DNA of 64,000 nucleotides from Butyricimonas paravirosa (GTDB taxonomy: Bacteria > Bacteroidota > Bacteroidia > Bacteroidales > Marinifilaceae). This document shows, in pieces, positions 25,960-34,504 of this stretch. Within the stretch, counting starts at the first letter, position 1. Each line of letters starts with the position of its first letter. The stretch spans positions 1,240,001-1,304,000 of the forward strand of contig NZ_CP043839.1 in assembly GCF_032878955.1 (NCBI RefSeq), read 5' to 3'. The translations under genes were made by a program, and so were the position numbers. Below the pieces are notes generated by a model. That model saw only the letters and a list, made by a program, of their open reading frames with translations. It had not been told where the DNA came from and did not search any database.

Positions 25960-25984
25960 CCGATTGCAATATCTTTGCAATCGG
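25960..25984 (+). promoter_or_regulatory. Perfect palindrome covering the -7 box of the AlbA_2 gene
   Basis: Arms CCGATTGCAA (25960-25969) and TTGCAATCGG (25975-25984) pair exactly around TATCT. The -7 box TATCTTTG (25970-25977) lies inside it, so a bound protein would block transcription. Autorepression by the HTH-containing product at 26002 is inferred. Confidence 0.7.
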
Positions 25985-26001
25985 AGAAAAACAACCAGAC
26001 T

Positions 26002-26652
26002 ATGATTCAAACAAAAGCCGACTACATACACGCCCGAATTGCAGAGGGAGAACACCAGCAACAGGATTTCAAATTCGAGATTTCCGATGCCCGCAAGATC
26101 GCTAAATCCCTTTCCGCATTCTCCAACACCGACGGGGGACGATTACTCGTAGGAGTAAAGGATAACGGCAAGATTGCCGGGGTTCGCTCGGAAGAGGAGA
26201 TTTACATGATCGAGGCTGCCGCAAAACTTTACTGCAAACCGCAAATAGATTGTGAAATGCACGTCCACACCGTGGAAGGACGTACTGTTCTCGAAGTCAT
26301 TGTTCCACCGGGAGAACAGAAACCCTATTGTGCCAAGGATCACGATAACCGCTGGTGGGCCTACATCCGGGTTCGGGATGAAAACATACTTGCCACCCCC
26401 GTACATATCAAAGTATGGCAACAAGCCGGAACCCCGAAAGGAGTATTCGTACATTACACGGAAACAGAACAAATGTTACTGGATTACCTTTCTTCACACG
26501 ACTCAATCACCCTGAACCAGTACTGCCGTATGGCAAAAATATCCCGTCCCAAGGCAGAAAACACGCTAGCCAAATTCATCCGGTTTGAACTCGTCGAACC
26601 GTATTTTGACGGGCAGCGTTTCCTTTTCAGACAAAACGAAAAGAGTTCATGA
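26002..26652 (+). CDS. AlbA_2 (Schlafen-like) domain regulator with HTH
   Basis: A 216-residue protein. The N-terminal ~120 residues form the AlbA_2 putative DNA-binding/ATPase domain: EGEHQQQDFKFEISD, SLSAFSNTDGGRLLVGVKDN and VPPGEQKPYC. The C-terminal ~70 residues look like a winged HTH (SITLNQYCRMAKISRPKAEN). ATG 26002 is used because an upstream TTG at 25975 lies inside the promoter palindrome. It ends 8 bp from the convergent lpxB. Targets unknown; self-regulation is suggested by the palindrome. Confidence 0.85.
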   Translation: MIQTKADYIHARIAEGEHQQQDFKFEISDARKIAKSLSAFSNTDGGRLLVGVKDNGKIAGVRSEEEIYMIEAAAKLYCKPQIDCEMHVHTVEGRTVLEVIVPPGEQKPYCAKDHDNRWWAYIRVRDENILATPVHIKVWQQAGTPKGVFVHYTETEQMLLDYLSSHDSITLNQYCRMAKISRPKAENTLAKFIRFELVEPYFDGQRFLFRQNEKSS

Positions 26653-26659
26653 TTTCAAC

Positions 26660-27796
26660 TCACTCACGGAACTGGGATAACTCGTCAATCATCATTCGGG
26701 CAAATCGTTCGGATGCCCCGGCATCACCCAATTTCTCGTTCACCTCATCATACCCGTCCAACATCTGATGTCGTTTCCCTCCTTCCGGAAGGATTGCCGA
26801 GAGTTCCCGCAACAGGTTCTTCTCGTTCAATTTCTGCATCAATAATTCGGTCACCACTTCTCGCCCGGCAATCAGGTTGACCAACGAAATATATTTCACT
26901 TTAACAAAGGTCTTAAACAGGAAATAACTCAACGCCCCCCCTTCCCCGCTGTAACAAACCACTTGAGGTGTCCGCAAGATCGCAGTTTCCAGCGTGGCCG
27001 TTCCTGACGTGACCAAAGCTGCACGAGCCTGTCGTACCAACCGGTAGGTCTGCCCGTAAATTATCCGAACCTTCACGTCTTGCAAATAAGGTGCATAATC
27101 CTCGTCACTCATTGACGGGGCTCCCGCTATCACGAACTCATGATCGGGAAAATGTTTTACCATAGTCAGCATCTTCGGCAACACGTGTTTCAATTCCTGC
27201 GAACGACTGCCTGCCACCAAAGCGATGATCGGTTTACCGGACAAGCCATTTACCTGCACGAACTCATTAAATGTTTCGTTCTTGAAAGGACGGTCGTGAA
27301 TAGCATCCACCAACGGATTTCCGGCATACTGCACGGGATAATCATACCGGGCATAAAAATCTACTTCAAACGGGAAAATCACGAACATACGATCCACCAA
27401 CCGCTTGATCTTCTTCACCCGTCCCGTGTTCCAAGCCCAGATTTTCGGGGAAATATAATAGAACACGGGAATATTCGCATCCTTGATAAATTTAGCCACC
27501 CGGAGATTAAAACCACCGTAATCCACAAGAATCACGACATCCGGCTGCCATACCAGAATATCCTGGTGACAAGCGTCGATATTTGCCTTAATCTTGTCCA
27601 GATTTTTCAAGACTGTCAGGAAACCCATGATGGCCGTGTCCTTGTAATGACGAACAATCTCACATCCGGCCTCCCGCATCAAATCACCTCCCCACCCGCG
27701 GACCTTTGCATCCAGGTCAAACTTTCTCAATCCCTTAATCAGATTAGAGGCGTGCAAATCGCCCGATGCCTCTCCCGCAATAACGTAGTATTTCAT
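26660..27796 (-). CDS. lpxB: Lipid-A-disaccharide synthase
   Basis: A 378-residue GT19 glycosyltransferase that joins UDP-2,3-diacylglucosamine and lipid X to make the lipid A disaccharide at the inner membrane. It starts with YYVIAGEASGDLHASNLIK and has WGGDLMREAGCEIV, YYISPKIWAWNTGRVKKIK, PFEVDFYARYDYPVQYAGNPL, and VTSGTATLETAILRTPQVVCY near the C-terminus. Length is normal. Its promoter box TATCTTTG lies at 27819-27826 (minus). Confidence 0.96.
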   Translation of the reverse strand: MKYYVIAGEASGDLHASNLIKGLRKFDLDAKVRGWGGDLMREAGCEIVRHYKDTAIMGFLTVLKNLDKIKANIDACHQDILVWQPDVVILVDYGGFNLRVAKFIKDANIPVFYYISPKIWAWNTGRVKKIKRLVDRMFVIFPFEVDFYARYDYPVQYAGNPLVDAIHDRPFKNETFNEFVQVNGLSGKPIIALVAGSRSQELKHVLPKMLTMVKHFPDHEFVIAGAPSMSDEDYAPYLQDVKVRIIYGQTYRLVRQARAALVTSGTATLETAILRTPQVVCYSGEGGALSYFLFKTFVKVKYISLVNLIAGREVVTELLMQKLNEKNLLRELSAILPEGGKRHQMLDGYDEVNEKLGDAGASERFARMMIDELSQFRE

Positions 27797-28015
27797 TGGC
27801 TTTTTTCTATTCTTTGGGCAAAGATAGAAAAAGATTTTTCATTTTATACCTCCCAACCGGCATGTACTGAAATCGAGGGGAAATTCAGATCGCCCACGAA
27901 TATCACTTACCTCATTGACAAGCAACGATATTACCTGAATCACTGAATTTACCCGAATACTTACCCCGATCACGGTTTCACTCACGGGAAGTACACGGGA
28001 TCACGAAAAAAGATG

Positions 28016-28023
28016 TATTTTTG
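28016..28023 (+). promoter_or_regulatory. -7 box of the AraC-family gene
   Basis: TATTTTTG at 28016-28023. It overlaps an upstream possible start at 28013, which argues that translation begins at 28040 instead. Confidence 0.5.
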
Positions 28024-28039
28024 TTGTAGAATCAATCAA

Positions 28040-28942
28040 ATGAAAAACATGGACGAAATACTGAAAATAGACACGATCGAACAATATAATAACTTGTTTG
28101 GTTTTCAAACACTACACCCACTAGTGAGTTTGGTTGACTTCGACGCTCCCGAACGCCAAGAAAACTACCGGATGACCATCGGTTTCTATGGTATTTTCCT
28201 AAAAGAAACCAAGGGCTGCGTGATCAACTACGGGAAAAGCAACTACGATTACGACGACGAAACTGTCGTCAGTTTTGCCCCCGGACAGACAGTAGGTTTT
28301 ACCCGGATTGAAGGAGTTCCTCCTAAATCCATCGGTTTGCTGTTCCACCCGGATTTCATACGTGGTACGTCATTAGGGCAAAAAATCAAGAAATACACGT
28401 TTTTTTCTTACGAGGCAAACGAGGCTCTCCACCTTTCAGTAGAGGAGCGCTTGGTCGTAACCAATTGCCTGTCTATCGTACGTTCGGAATTACAACACGC
28501 CATCGATAAACACACGAAAGGACTGATCTGCACGAACATCGAGCTACTTTTGGACTATTGTATGCGTTTTTACGAACGGCAGTTCATCACCCGGCAAAAC
28601 ATGAATCTGGATGTACTAAGCCGATTCGAAAGATTGATTGATGACTACCTCGATTCTGATCTTGTGGAAAAAAACGGTGTTCCCTCCGTACAATATTTCG
28701 CCGACAAGATTTGCCTGTCTCCCAATTATTTCGGTGATCTGGTAAAAAAAGAAACGGGAAAATCGGCAAAAGAATATATCCAGTTAAAAATGCTCGATGT
28801 AGCCAAGGAATATTTGTTGCATCCCGAAAAGAGCATCACGCAAGTTGCTTACAAACTGGGATTTCAATACCCACAACACTTCGTTCGTTTTTTCAAAAGG
28901 TACGAAGGCATTACCCCCAGTCAATACCGGGTTAGCAGTTGA
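28040..28942 (+). CDS. AraC-family transcriptional regulator
   Basis: A 300-residue regulator from ATG 28040 (MKNMDEILK). The N-terminal part is a cupin-like sensor region (ETKGCVINYGKSNYDYDDE); the C-terminal ~100 residues are the double HTH of AraC/XylS proteins, with ADKICLSPNYFGDLVKKETG and ITQVAYKLGFQYPQHFVRFFK. The inducer and target genes are not evident: no dedicated metabolic operon adjoins it. Confidence 0.9.
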   Translation: MKNMDEILKIDTIEQYNNLFGFQTLHPLVSLVDFDAPERQENYRMTIGFYGIFLKETKGCVINYGKSNYDYDDETVVSFAPGQTVGFTRIEGVPPKSIGLLFHPDFIRGTSLGQKIKKYTFFSYEANEALHLSVEERLVVTNCLSIVRSELQHAIDKHTKGLICTNIELLLDYCMRFYERQFITRQNMNLDVLSRFERLIDDYLDSDLVEKNGVPSVQYFADKICLSPNYFGDLVKKETGKSAKEYIQLKMLDVAKEYLLHPEKSITQVAYKLGFQYPQHFVRFFKRYEGITPSQYRVSS

Positions 28943-29130
28943 TAATACCTTTACAAGAACTGATCACGAATATAAAACTCCAATTTCCATGCTCTCATTC
29001 ATTATAAATTTTTTATTTTTGCAATTAGATGAACACATGATAAGAACTGATTTTGGGAGAACGATATTATTATGGATAAAAAAAATTAGATATAGCCTAT
29101 TTCCTTTCATTTTGTATTGAACAATACAAA
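28943..29130 (+). other. Short intergenic region with a promoter for the DUF3791 locus
   Basis: A TATTTTTG -7 box lies near 29014. No credible gene is seen before ATG 29131; the AT-rich stretch 29030-29120 may be a remnant of an earlier member of the locus. Confidence 0.4.
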
Positions 29131-29295
29131 ATGAAACAAGAATTATCTGGTGAAGAGGCGATTAGCTTGTTCGAAAAATATAACGTCTTATCATACTTAT
29201 CGGATAACTTTGAAGTATTACATACACAAAGTCAACAATGGCTGATGGAAGAAATCAAAGAATACATTACCAAACAAAAGAAGGCAAATCAATGA
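29131..29295 (+). CDS. DUF3791-like small protein
   Basis: A 54-residue product beginning MKQELSGEEAISLFEKYNVL, with the family-like segment NFEVLHTQSQQWLMEEIKEY. DUF3791 proteins are short helical proteins that occur next to DUF3990 (ADP-ribosyltransferase-like) genes in Bacteroidales and Firmicutes, possibly as partners. Its stop overlaps the start of the next gene (ATGA), so translation is coupled. Confidence 0.65.
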   Translation: MKQELSGEEAISLFEKYNVLSYLSDNFEVLHTQSQQWLMEEIKEYITKQKKANQ

Positions 29296-29549
29296 AACTA
29301 TACCATGGTAGTTTAGATAAAGATATTCTAATGAACCGGGAAATTACAGACAAAAATCTTTACTTGTTACTGCCTTCCAAAGTCAGCCTTTTTGTACAAC
29401 TGTATATAAAAGAACATGGCGGTTCTATCATAGATGCCATTCGACAATTTTATCACTCCAATACTTACAAGGCGCTAGAGAAAGAGAACACCAAATTATG
29501 GCATTATGGTTCCGTAGCTTTATACGAGGAATTCATGGATAAGAAATGA
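29292..29549 (+). CDS. DUF3990 N-terminal tip fused to a second DUF3791-like domain
   Basis: An 85-residue product from ATG 29292. It begins MKLYHGS, the typical start of DUF3990 (ADP-ribosyltransferase-like) proteins, but the remaining catalytic domain is absent. From about residue 20 it continues as a DUF3791-like domain: LPSKVSLFVQLYIKEHGG, then LEKENTKLWHYGSVALYEEF. The simplest reading is an internal deletion that removed the middle of a DUF3791-DUF3990-DUF3791 trio and fused the ends in frame. The frame is intact, so it may still be expressed. Confidence 0.6.
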   Translation: MKLYHGSLDKDILMNREITDKNLYLLLPSKVSLFVQLYIKEHGGSIIDAIRQFYHSNTYKALEKENTKLWHYGSVALYEEFMDKK

Positions 29550-29557
29550 AAAAACTC

Positions 29558-29565
29558 TATCTTTG
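29558..29565 (+). promoter_or_regulatory. -7 box of mtaB
   Basis: TATCTTTG, 33 bp upstream of the mtaB start and just after the preceding stop codon. Confidence 0.5.
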
Positions 29566-29597
29566 CCCCTCGCTAGCAAATTTAAAGTAGATCGCAT

Positions 29598-30878
29598 ATG
29601 AACATTGTAGGGAAGAGAGTGGCATACATCACATTAGGATGCAAGTTGAATTTCTCCGAAACCTCCACGATCAAGCACAGCCTTGAACAAGAAGGAGCCG
29701 TGACTGTGGGAGAAAAAGATGGTGCAGATATATTCGTGATTAACACATGTAGCGTCACGGATATTGCTGAGAAAAAAGGACGGCAGATGATCCGGAAAAT
29801 CATCCACCGAAACCCCGGAGCCTACATTGTTGTGGTTGGTTGTTATGCCCAACTCAGAGCGCGAGAAATCATGGACATTGAAGGTGTCCACCTGGTACTC
29901 AACGCACGAGACAAGTTCAACGTGGCCCACTATTTGAACCACCTCGAAGAACAGGAACGGCACGAACCACATTCTTGCGATATTTTCGGGGTTAAAAACT
30001 TCGATCTTGCTTACTCGTACGGGGACAGAACCCGGTGTTTCCTGAAAATTCAAGACGGATGCGACTATTTCTGTTCTTACTGTACAATTCCCTTCGCTCG
30101 CGGACGTAGCCGCAGTGCTGCCATTCAAGACGTGATCAAGGCAGCCCGTGACGTGGCATCCAAGGGTATCAAGGAAATCATTCTCACGGGAGTAAACACG
30201 GGAGATTTCGGGAGAGAGACAGGGGAAACATTCCTCGACTTGATACGGACTCTGGATGAGCTGGAAGAAATCCAGCGTTTCCGGATCTCCTCCATCGAAC
30301 CCAACCTACTGACAGATAACATCATTCATTTCGTGGCCTCCTCCCGGCGTTTCATGCCACACTTCCACGTACCTCTTCAATCCGGAAGTAACGAAGTGTT
30401 ACACTTAATGAGGCGACGCTACGAACGAGAACTTTTTGCCGAGAAAGTGCAGGAAATCAAGACACTTATTCCCGATGCCTTTATCGGGGTGGACGTGATT
30501 GCCGGAATGCGCGGAGAAACACCGGAGGCCTTCGAAGATGCCCGCCAATTCATTGCCGGACTGGATGTTTCCCAGTTACACGTGTTCCCTTATTCGGAAC
30601 GTTCCGGAACAAAAGCACTGGACATCCCGTATATAGTCCCGCAAGCGGAAAAGCATCGTCGGGTGAACGTACTCCTAGACATTTCCGAACAGAAGTTGCA
30701 CGATTTCTACACGGCACACGTGGGACAAACCCGTCCGGTGCTGTTTGAAGAAAGCGACATTGCCGGATCAATCGGCGGATTCACGGACAACTACATCCGG
30801 GTGGAAGTCCCCTATGACCCTTCCCTCGCGAACCGGATCGTGCCCGTGGAGCTAAAAACCGACATTTTCGGCTCGTAA
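29598..30878 (+). CDS. mtaB: tRNA (t6A37) methylthiotransferase
   Basis: A 426-residue radical-SAM enzyme that converts t6A37 of tRNA to ms2t6A. The N-terminal UPF0004 domain has ITLGCKLNFSETS, the Cys of NTCSVTDIAEKKGRQMIRK and the Cys of VVVGCYAQ. The radical-SAM motif is IQDGCDYFCSYCTIPFARG near residue 148 (CxxxCxxC). Later boxes are HVPLQSGSNEVLHLMRRRY and GVDVIAGMRGETPEAF. The short C-terminal region fits MtaB rather than MiaB or RimO. Confidence 0.94.
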   Translation: MNIVGKRVAYITLGCKLNFSETSTIKHSLEQEGAVTVGEKDGADIFVINTCSVTDIAEKKGRQMIRKIIHRNPGAYIVVVGCYAQLRAREIMDIEGVHLVLNARDKFNVAHYLNHLEEQERHEPHSCDIFGVKNFDLAYSYGDRTRCFLKIQDGCDYFCSYCTIPFARGRSRSAAIQDVIKAARDVASKGIKEIILTGVNTGDFGRETGETFLDLIRTLDELEEIQRFRISSIEPNLLTDNIIHFVASSRRFMPHFHVPLQSGSNEVLHLMRRRYERELFAEKVQEIKTLIPDAFIGVDVIAGMRGETPEAFEDARQFIAGLDVSQLHVFPYSERSGTKALDIPYIVPQAEKHRRVNVLLDISEQKLHDFYTAHVGQTRPVLFEESDIAGSIGGFTDNYIRVEVPYDPSLANRIVPVELKTDIFGS

Positions 30879-30938
30879 ATGCCGGACTTCACGCGGCATA
30901 AACCTCCGGAAGAATACAAACTTTACGGAGTAATTTTA

Positions 30939-30946
30939 TATTTTTG
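30939..30946 (+). promoter_or_regulatory. -7 box of the epimerase operon
   Basis: TATTTTTG, 38 bp before the start at 30985. Confidence 0.5.
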
Positions 30947-30984
30947 TTGCTGTAAAAATTGTATTTAATAAAAAACAAGGTATT

Positions 30985-32001
30985 ATGAATGTCTTAGTTA
31001 CTGGAACAGCGGGGTTTATCGGTTTTTATCTTGTTCAGAAATTACTGGATGCAGGACACACCGTTTATGGAATCGATTCTATCAACCATTATTACGATGT
31101 TGCCTTGAAACACGACCGCCTGCACGCCTGTGGCATAGACCATCCCGTTCCCGACAAAGAAATCGTATCTTCCCTGAACACGAATTACACGTTCTGCCAG
31201 TTGGACCTGTGTGACGCCGAGGCCATTCATAAATTATTCACCACACATGCTTTCGACTGCGTGGTGAACCTTGCCGCACAAGCCGGAGTACGGTATAGCT
31301 TGAAACACCCGGAAAGTTACGTGCAAAGTAACGTGATGGGATTCATTAATTTACTGGAATCCTGTAAAAAGACGAACTGTAAGAAATTCATATACGCCTC
31401 GTCCTCTTCCGTCTACGGGAACAATCAATCCGTTCCTTTCAAGGAGACGGACACCGTGGATCACCCGATCAGCATTTACGCTGCCACGAAAAAGAGTGAC
31501 GAGTTGATGGCAAATGCCTACGCTCATCTCTACGGCATACAAACCATCGGTTTACGATTTTTCACGGTATACGGTCCCTTCGGGCGTCCGGATATGGCTC
31601 CCATGCTTTTTGCCAACGCCATTCAACATGACGAGGTGATTCGCATTTTTAATAACGGGAATCTCTCCAGAGATTTCACCTATATCGAAGACATCGTGAC
31701 AGGAATCGAGAAAATCGTGTCAACACCTGGAATCCTGCGGGAAGATGTACCCGGCACCCCCGCCACGATATACAATATCGGACATGGTACCCCCATCCAG
31801 CTTATGGACTTCGTCCACTTGCTGGAAAAGAACCTAGGAAAAGAGGCCCGTAAAGAGTTTGTCGGGATGCAACCGGGAGACGTTTACCAAACATGGGCCG
31901 ATACTACCCGCTTGCAGGAAGACTACGGGTATACCCCGCAAATATCACTCGAAACAGGAATTACCCGCTTTGCCGAATGGTTCAAATCATATAACAAATG
32001 A
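30985..32001 (+). CDS. NAD-dependent sugar-nucleotide epimerase (UDP-glucuronate 4-epimerase-like)
   Basis: A 338-residue short-chain dehydrogenase-type enzyme. The NAD site is VTGTAGFIGFYLVQKL at the N-terminus; NLAAQAGVRYSLKHPESYVQ, the catalytic Ser region YASSSSVYGNN and the YAATKK catalytic Tyr-Lys pair follow, then RFFTVYGPFGRPDMAPM. These match UDP-glucuronic acid 4-epimerases used in surface polysaccharide synthesis. It overlaps the next gene by 4 bp (ATGA), although the two activities have no obvious link. Confidence 0.93.
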   Translation: MNVLVTGTAGFIGFYLVQKLLDAGHTVYGIDSINHYYDVALKHDRLHACGIDHPVPDKEIVSSLNTNYTFCQLDLCDAEAIHKLFTTHAFDCVVNLAAQAGVRYSLKHPESYVQSNVMGFINLLESCKKTNCKKFIYASSSSVYGNNQSVPFKETDTVDHPISIYAATKKSDELMANAYAHLYGIQTIGLRFFTVYGPFGRPDMAPMLFANAIQHDEVIRIFNNGNLSRDFTYIEDIVTGIEKIVSTPGILREDVPGTPATIYNIGHGTPIQLMDFVHLLEKNLGKEARKEFVGMQPGDVYQTWADTTRLQEDYGYTPQISLETGITRFAEWFKSYNK

Positions 32002-32819
32002 CAATAATCAACAAGATCCGGGCCGTGTACTTCAGCCCGACAGGGACAACCCGCAAGATTGTAACCGCCACGGCCAAGGGCCTTTCAAGGGCATTAAAAA
32101 CCGATCTCGAAGAATACGATTTTACCTTACCCAAGGCAAGGACACAAGCCTTGCGATTCATGGACTCCGATCTCGTGGTGTTTGGCACCCCGGTATACGC
32201 CGGGCGAGTTCCAAACGTACTGTTACCCTACTTGAACACGATGCAAGGCAACGGGGCTTTAGCCGTTCCAGTCGTGCTGTTCGGAAACCGGGATTACGAC
32301 GATGCGCTAATCGAATTACGAGACATTCTTGAAAACAACGGACTCCACACGATAGCTGCAGGGGCATTCGTGGGTGAACACTCTTTCTCCCGGATACTGG
32401 CAAAAGACAGGCCGGACATGAAAGACATGGATATAGTGGATGAATTCGTTCGCAAAATCTGTGAAAAACACAAGACAGACACGCTATCACACCCCATTCC
32501 GGTTTCCGGAACCCCATATCCCTACCGAGGATATTACACACCTCGTGACCGACAAGGCACCCCGGTAGACATCCGTAAAGTGAAACCGCTTACCAACGAC
32601 CGTTGTAATGACTGCAAGCATTGCGCAAAAGTATGCCCCATGGGATCTATTAGCTATGAAAATGTAAGAGAATTTACAGGAATCTGTATCAAATGTGGGG
32701 CGTGTATCAAGAAATGCCCCAAACAAGCAAAATATTATGAAGACGCGGGATATTTATATCACCAGCACGAATTGGAAGAAGGATTGACCCGACGTGCAGA
32801 AAACACCCTTTTTATTTGA
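31998..32819 (+). CDS. EFR1-family ferredoxin (flavodoxin plus two 4Fe-4S clusters)
   Basis: A 273-residue electron carrier. The N-terminal half is flavodoxin-like with the FMN-binding loop YFSPTGTTRKIV and FGTPVYAGRVPNVL. The C-terminal half has two 4Fe-4S motifs, CNDCKHCAKVCPMGSI and CIKCGACIKKCPKQA. The domain order is diagnostic of EFR1 proteins of anaerobes, whose redox partners are unknown. Translation is coupled to the epimerase. Confidence 0.92.
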   Translation: MTIINKIRAVYFSPTGTTRKIVTATAKGLSRALKTDLEEYDFTLPKARTQALRFMDSDLVVFGTPVYAGRVPNVLLPYLNTMQGNGALAVPVVLFGNRDYDDALIELRDILENNGLHTIAAGAFVGEHSFSRILAKDRPDMKDMDIVDEFVRKICEKHKTDTLSHPIPVSGTPYPYRGYYTPRDRQGTPVDIRKVKPLTNDRCNDCKHCAKVCPMGSISYENVREFTGICIKCGACIKKCPKQAKYYEDAGYLYHQHELEEGLTRRAENTLFI

Positions 32820-32880
32820 AAATTTGTACAACTTTTATTAAATTTGCAGCACACAACATAGTCAACCAATAAACAGGACA

Positions 32881-34224
32881 ATGGTCAAAGAAATATTTAA
32901 ATTCTCCATTAGAAGACTGATTCAAACGAAAATAAATGGAGGGATAGTTCTCTTATTCGTGGCCCTTGCCGCCATGCTTATCGCTAATTCCCCTTTACAG
33001 GAATATTACAATATTTTACTTTCTAAAAACATCACACTCACGATCGGAAGTTTCAATCTCTTTGATCGTCATGATGGCAATCCAATGACATTGCTGGATT
33101 TCATTAACGACGCCCTCATGGCTATCTTTTTCTTCTCGGTAGGATTAGAGATCAAACGGGAACTACTTGTTGGGGAACTCTCCTCTCCCCGGAAAGCCTT
33201 ACTTCCGGTTGTGGCAGCCTGCGGGGGCATGATCATCCCGGTCCTGCTTTTCTGGCTGATCAGTCCATCCGGTCCTGCCATGCGGGGAGCTGCCATACCC
33301 ATGGCAACGGACATCGCTTTTTCTCTAGGCGTTCTCTCACTCCTAGGCAAGAAAGTCCCCTTGAGCCTAAAGATATTCCTCACCGCCTTTGCCGTCGTGG
33401 ATGATATCGGTGGGATTATCATTATCGCTCTGTTTTACAGTTCGCATCTGGTCGTGGAGTATTTAATTGCTGCCATAATTATTGTTGCACTCCTATATAT
33501 CGGCGGACGACAGGGGATTCATAACAAATTGTTTTTCATATTCTTCGGAATCGTCGTTTGGTGCTTGTTCATTAATGCCGGAATCCATCCCACAATTGCG
33601 GGAGTCATCGTGGCATTTACAGTACCGGCTCGTCCGAAACTACACATATACAAGTACGTGAACAGCATCCGGGAAAGCTTGAAAAGACTACCGGAGAATT
33701 CAAATGACATCATATTAAGTAACTCGGAACTTTCCATATTGAAAAATATCGAATCTGCCTCGGATAAAGTAGTTAGTCCCCTGCAAGCCATGGATGACGA
33801 TCTGCGTACCCTTGTGAATTACGTGGTAATGCCCCTTTTCGCATTCGCTAATGCCAGTATCTCATTCGAAGGATTCACGCTTGCCTCTTTAGAAGGCGTA
33901 TCAGTAACGATTTTTGTTTCCCTTGTACTCGGAAAACTCATCGGCATCTTCTCGTTCACCTACGTCTTTATAAAATGCGGCTGGTTAACTATGCCGGACA
34001 AAATGGATATGCACTCCCTTTTCGGAGTATCCTTATTAGGAGGAATCGGATTTACCGTGTCTCTGTTTATCGCTACTCTTTCCTACACGGGAATGGGCGC
34101 AGAAGGAGCCATTTTATTGAATCAGGCAAAAATCGGCATCATCGGAGGCTCCCTGTTTGCTGGAGTTTGCGGTTATTTCTACTTGAAATATGCCTTGAAT
34201 AAAAAAACTCAAAAATCGCTTTGA
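32881..34224 (+). CDS. nhaA: Na+/H+ antiporter NhaA
   Basis: A 447-residue, ~12-helix membrane antiporter. Family signatures: NDALMAIFFFSVGLEIKREL, PMATDIAFSLGVLSLLGKKV with the ion-binding Asp, AVVDDIGGIIIIALFYS with the second Asp pair, and LLGGIGFTVSLFIATLSY. It is longer than E. coli NhaA because of a cytoplasmic insert (about residues 255-310), common in this phylum. It maintains pH and sodium balance. A TAAATTTG -7 box lies at 32839-32846. Confidence 0.96.
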   Translation: MVKEIFKFSIRRLIQTKINGGIVLLFVALAAMLIANSPLQEYYNILLSKNITLTIGSFNLFDRHDGNPMTLLDFINDALMAIFFFSVGLEIKRELLVGELSSPRKALLPVVAACGGMIIPVLLFWLISPSGPAMRGAAIPMATDIAFSLGVLSLLGKKVPLSLKIFLTAFAVVDDIGGIIIIALFYSSHLVVEYLIAAIIIVALLYIGGRQGIHNKLFFIFFGIVVWCLFINAGIHPTIAGVIVAFTVPARPKLHIYKYVNSIRESLKRLPENSNDIILSNSELSILKNIESASDKVVSPLQAMDDDLRTLVNYVVMPLFAFANASISFEGFTLASLEGVSVTIFVSLVLGKLIGIFSFTYVFIKCGWLTMPDKMDMHSLFGVSLLGGIGFTVSLFIATLSYTGMGAEGAILLNQAKIGIIGGSLFAGVCGYFYLKYALNKKTQKSL

Positions 34225-34259
34225 AAGTCAAATAAAGTCCTTATATTTGCATCCGCATT

Positions 34260-34344
34260 GGAGAGGTGGCAGAGTGGTCGATTGCGGCGGTCTTGAAAAC
34301 CGTTGTACTGCGAGGTACCGGGGGTTCGAATCCCTCCCTCTCCG
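34260..34344 (+). tRNA. tRNA-Ser (anticodon TGA), IME attachment site
   Basis: Acceptor GGAGAGG pairs with CCTCTCC, discriminator G. The anticodon stem CGGT/ACCG encloses CTTGAAA, giving TGA; a long variable arm follows, as in class II tRNAs. CCA is not encoded. The promoter is a TTG at 34220 region with TATATTTG just upstream. The last ~20 bases are the left attachment site of the IME, and 23 bases of this 3' end recur at 47064 and 48493. Confidence 0.95.
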
Positions 34345-34347
34345 CAA
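34324..34347 (+). other. attL in the tRNA-Ser 3' end
   Basis: The 24 bp from the T loop to just past the tRNA align with 46924-46947: the first six (GTTCGA) and the last nine (TCTCCGCAA) are identical, with differences between. This marks the left junction of the IME. Confidence 0.75.
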
Positions 34348-34377
34348 TAAATGCTGAAAATCAGTAAATTACAAAAC

Positions 34378-34419
34378 AAACACCCAATTTTACACCCAAG
34401 AATGTAAAGTTGGGTGTTT
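34378..34419. terminator. Hairpin at the IME left end
   Basis: AAACACCCAA and TTGGGTGTTT pair, with an inner TTTTACA/TGTAAA stem, followed by T-rich sequence on the plus strand. It would stop read-through from tRNA-Ser into the element and, on the other strand, end the helicase transcript. Confidence 0.7.
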
Positions 34420-34504
34420 TTGTATTATTTAAGATTATACCCTTAATAAGGACACACCCCAATGTTATTGGTGGTATAATTGCAAAAAGTTATTTAAAGC
34501 ATTG

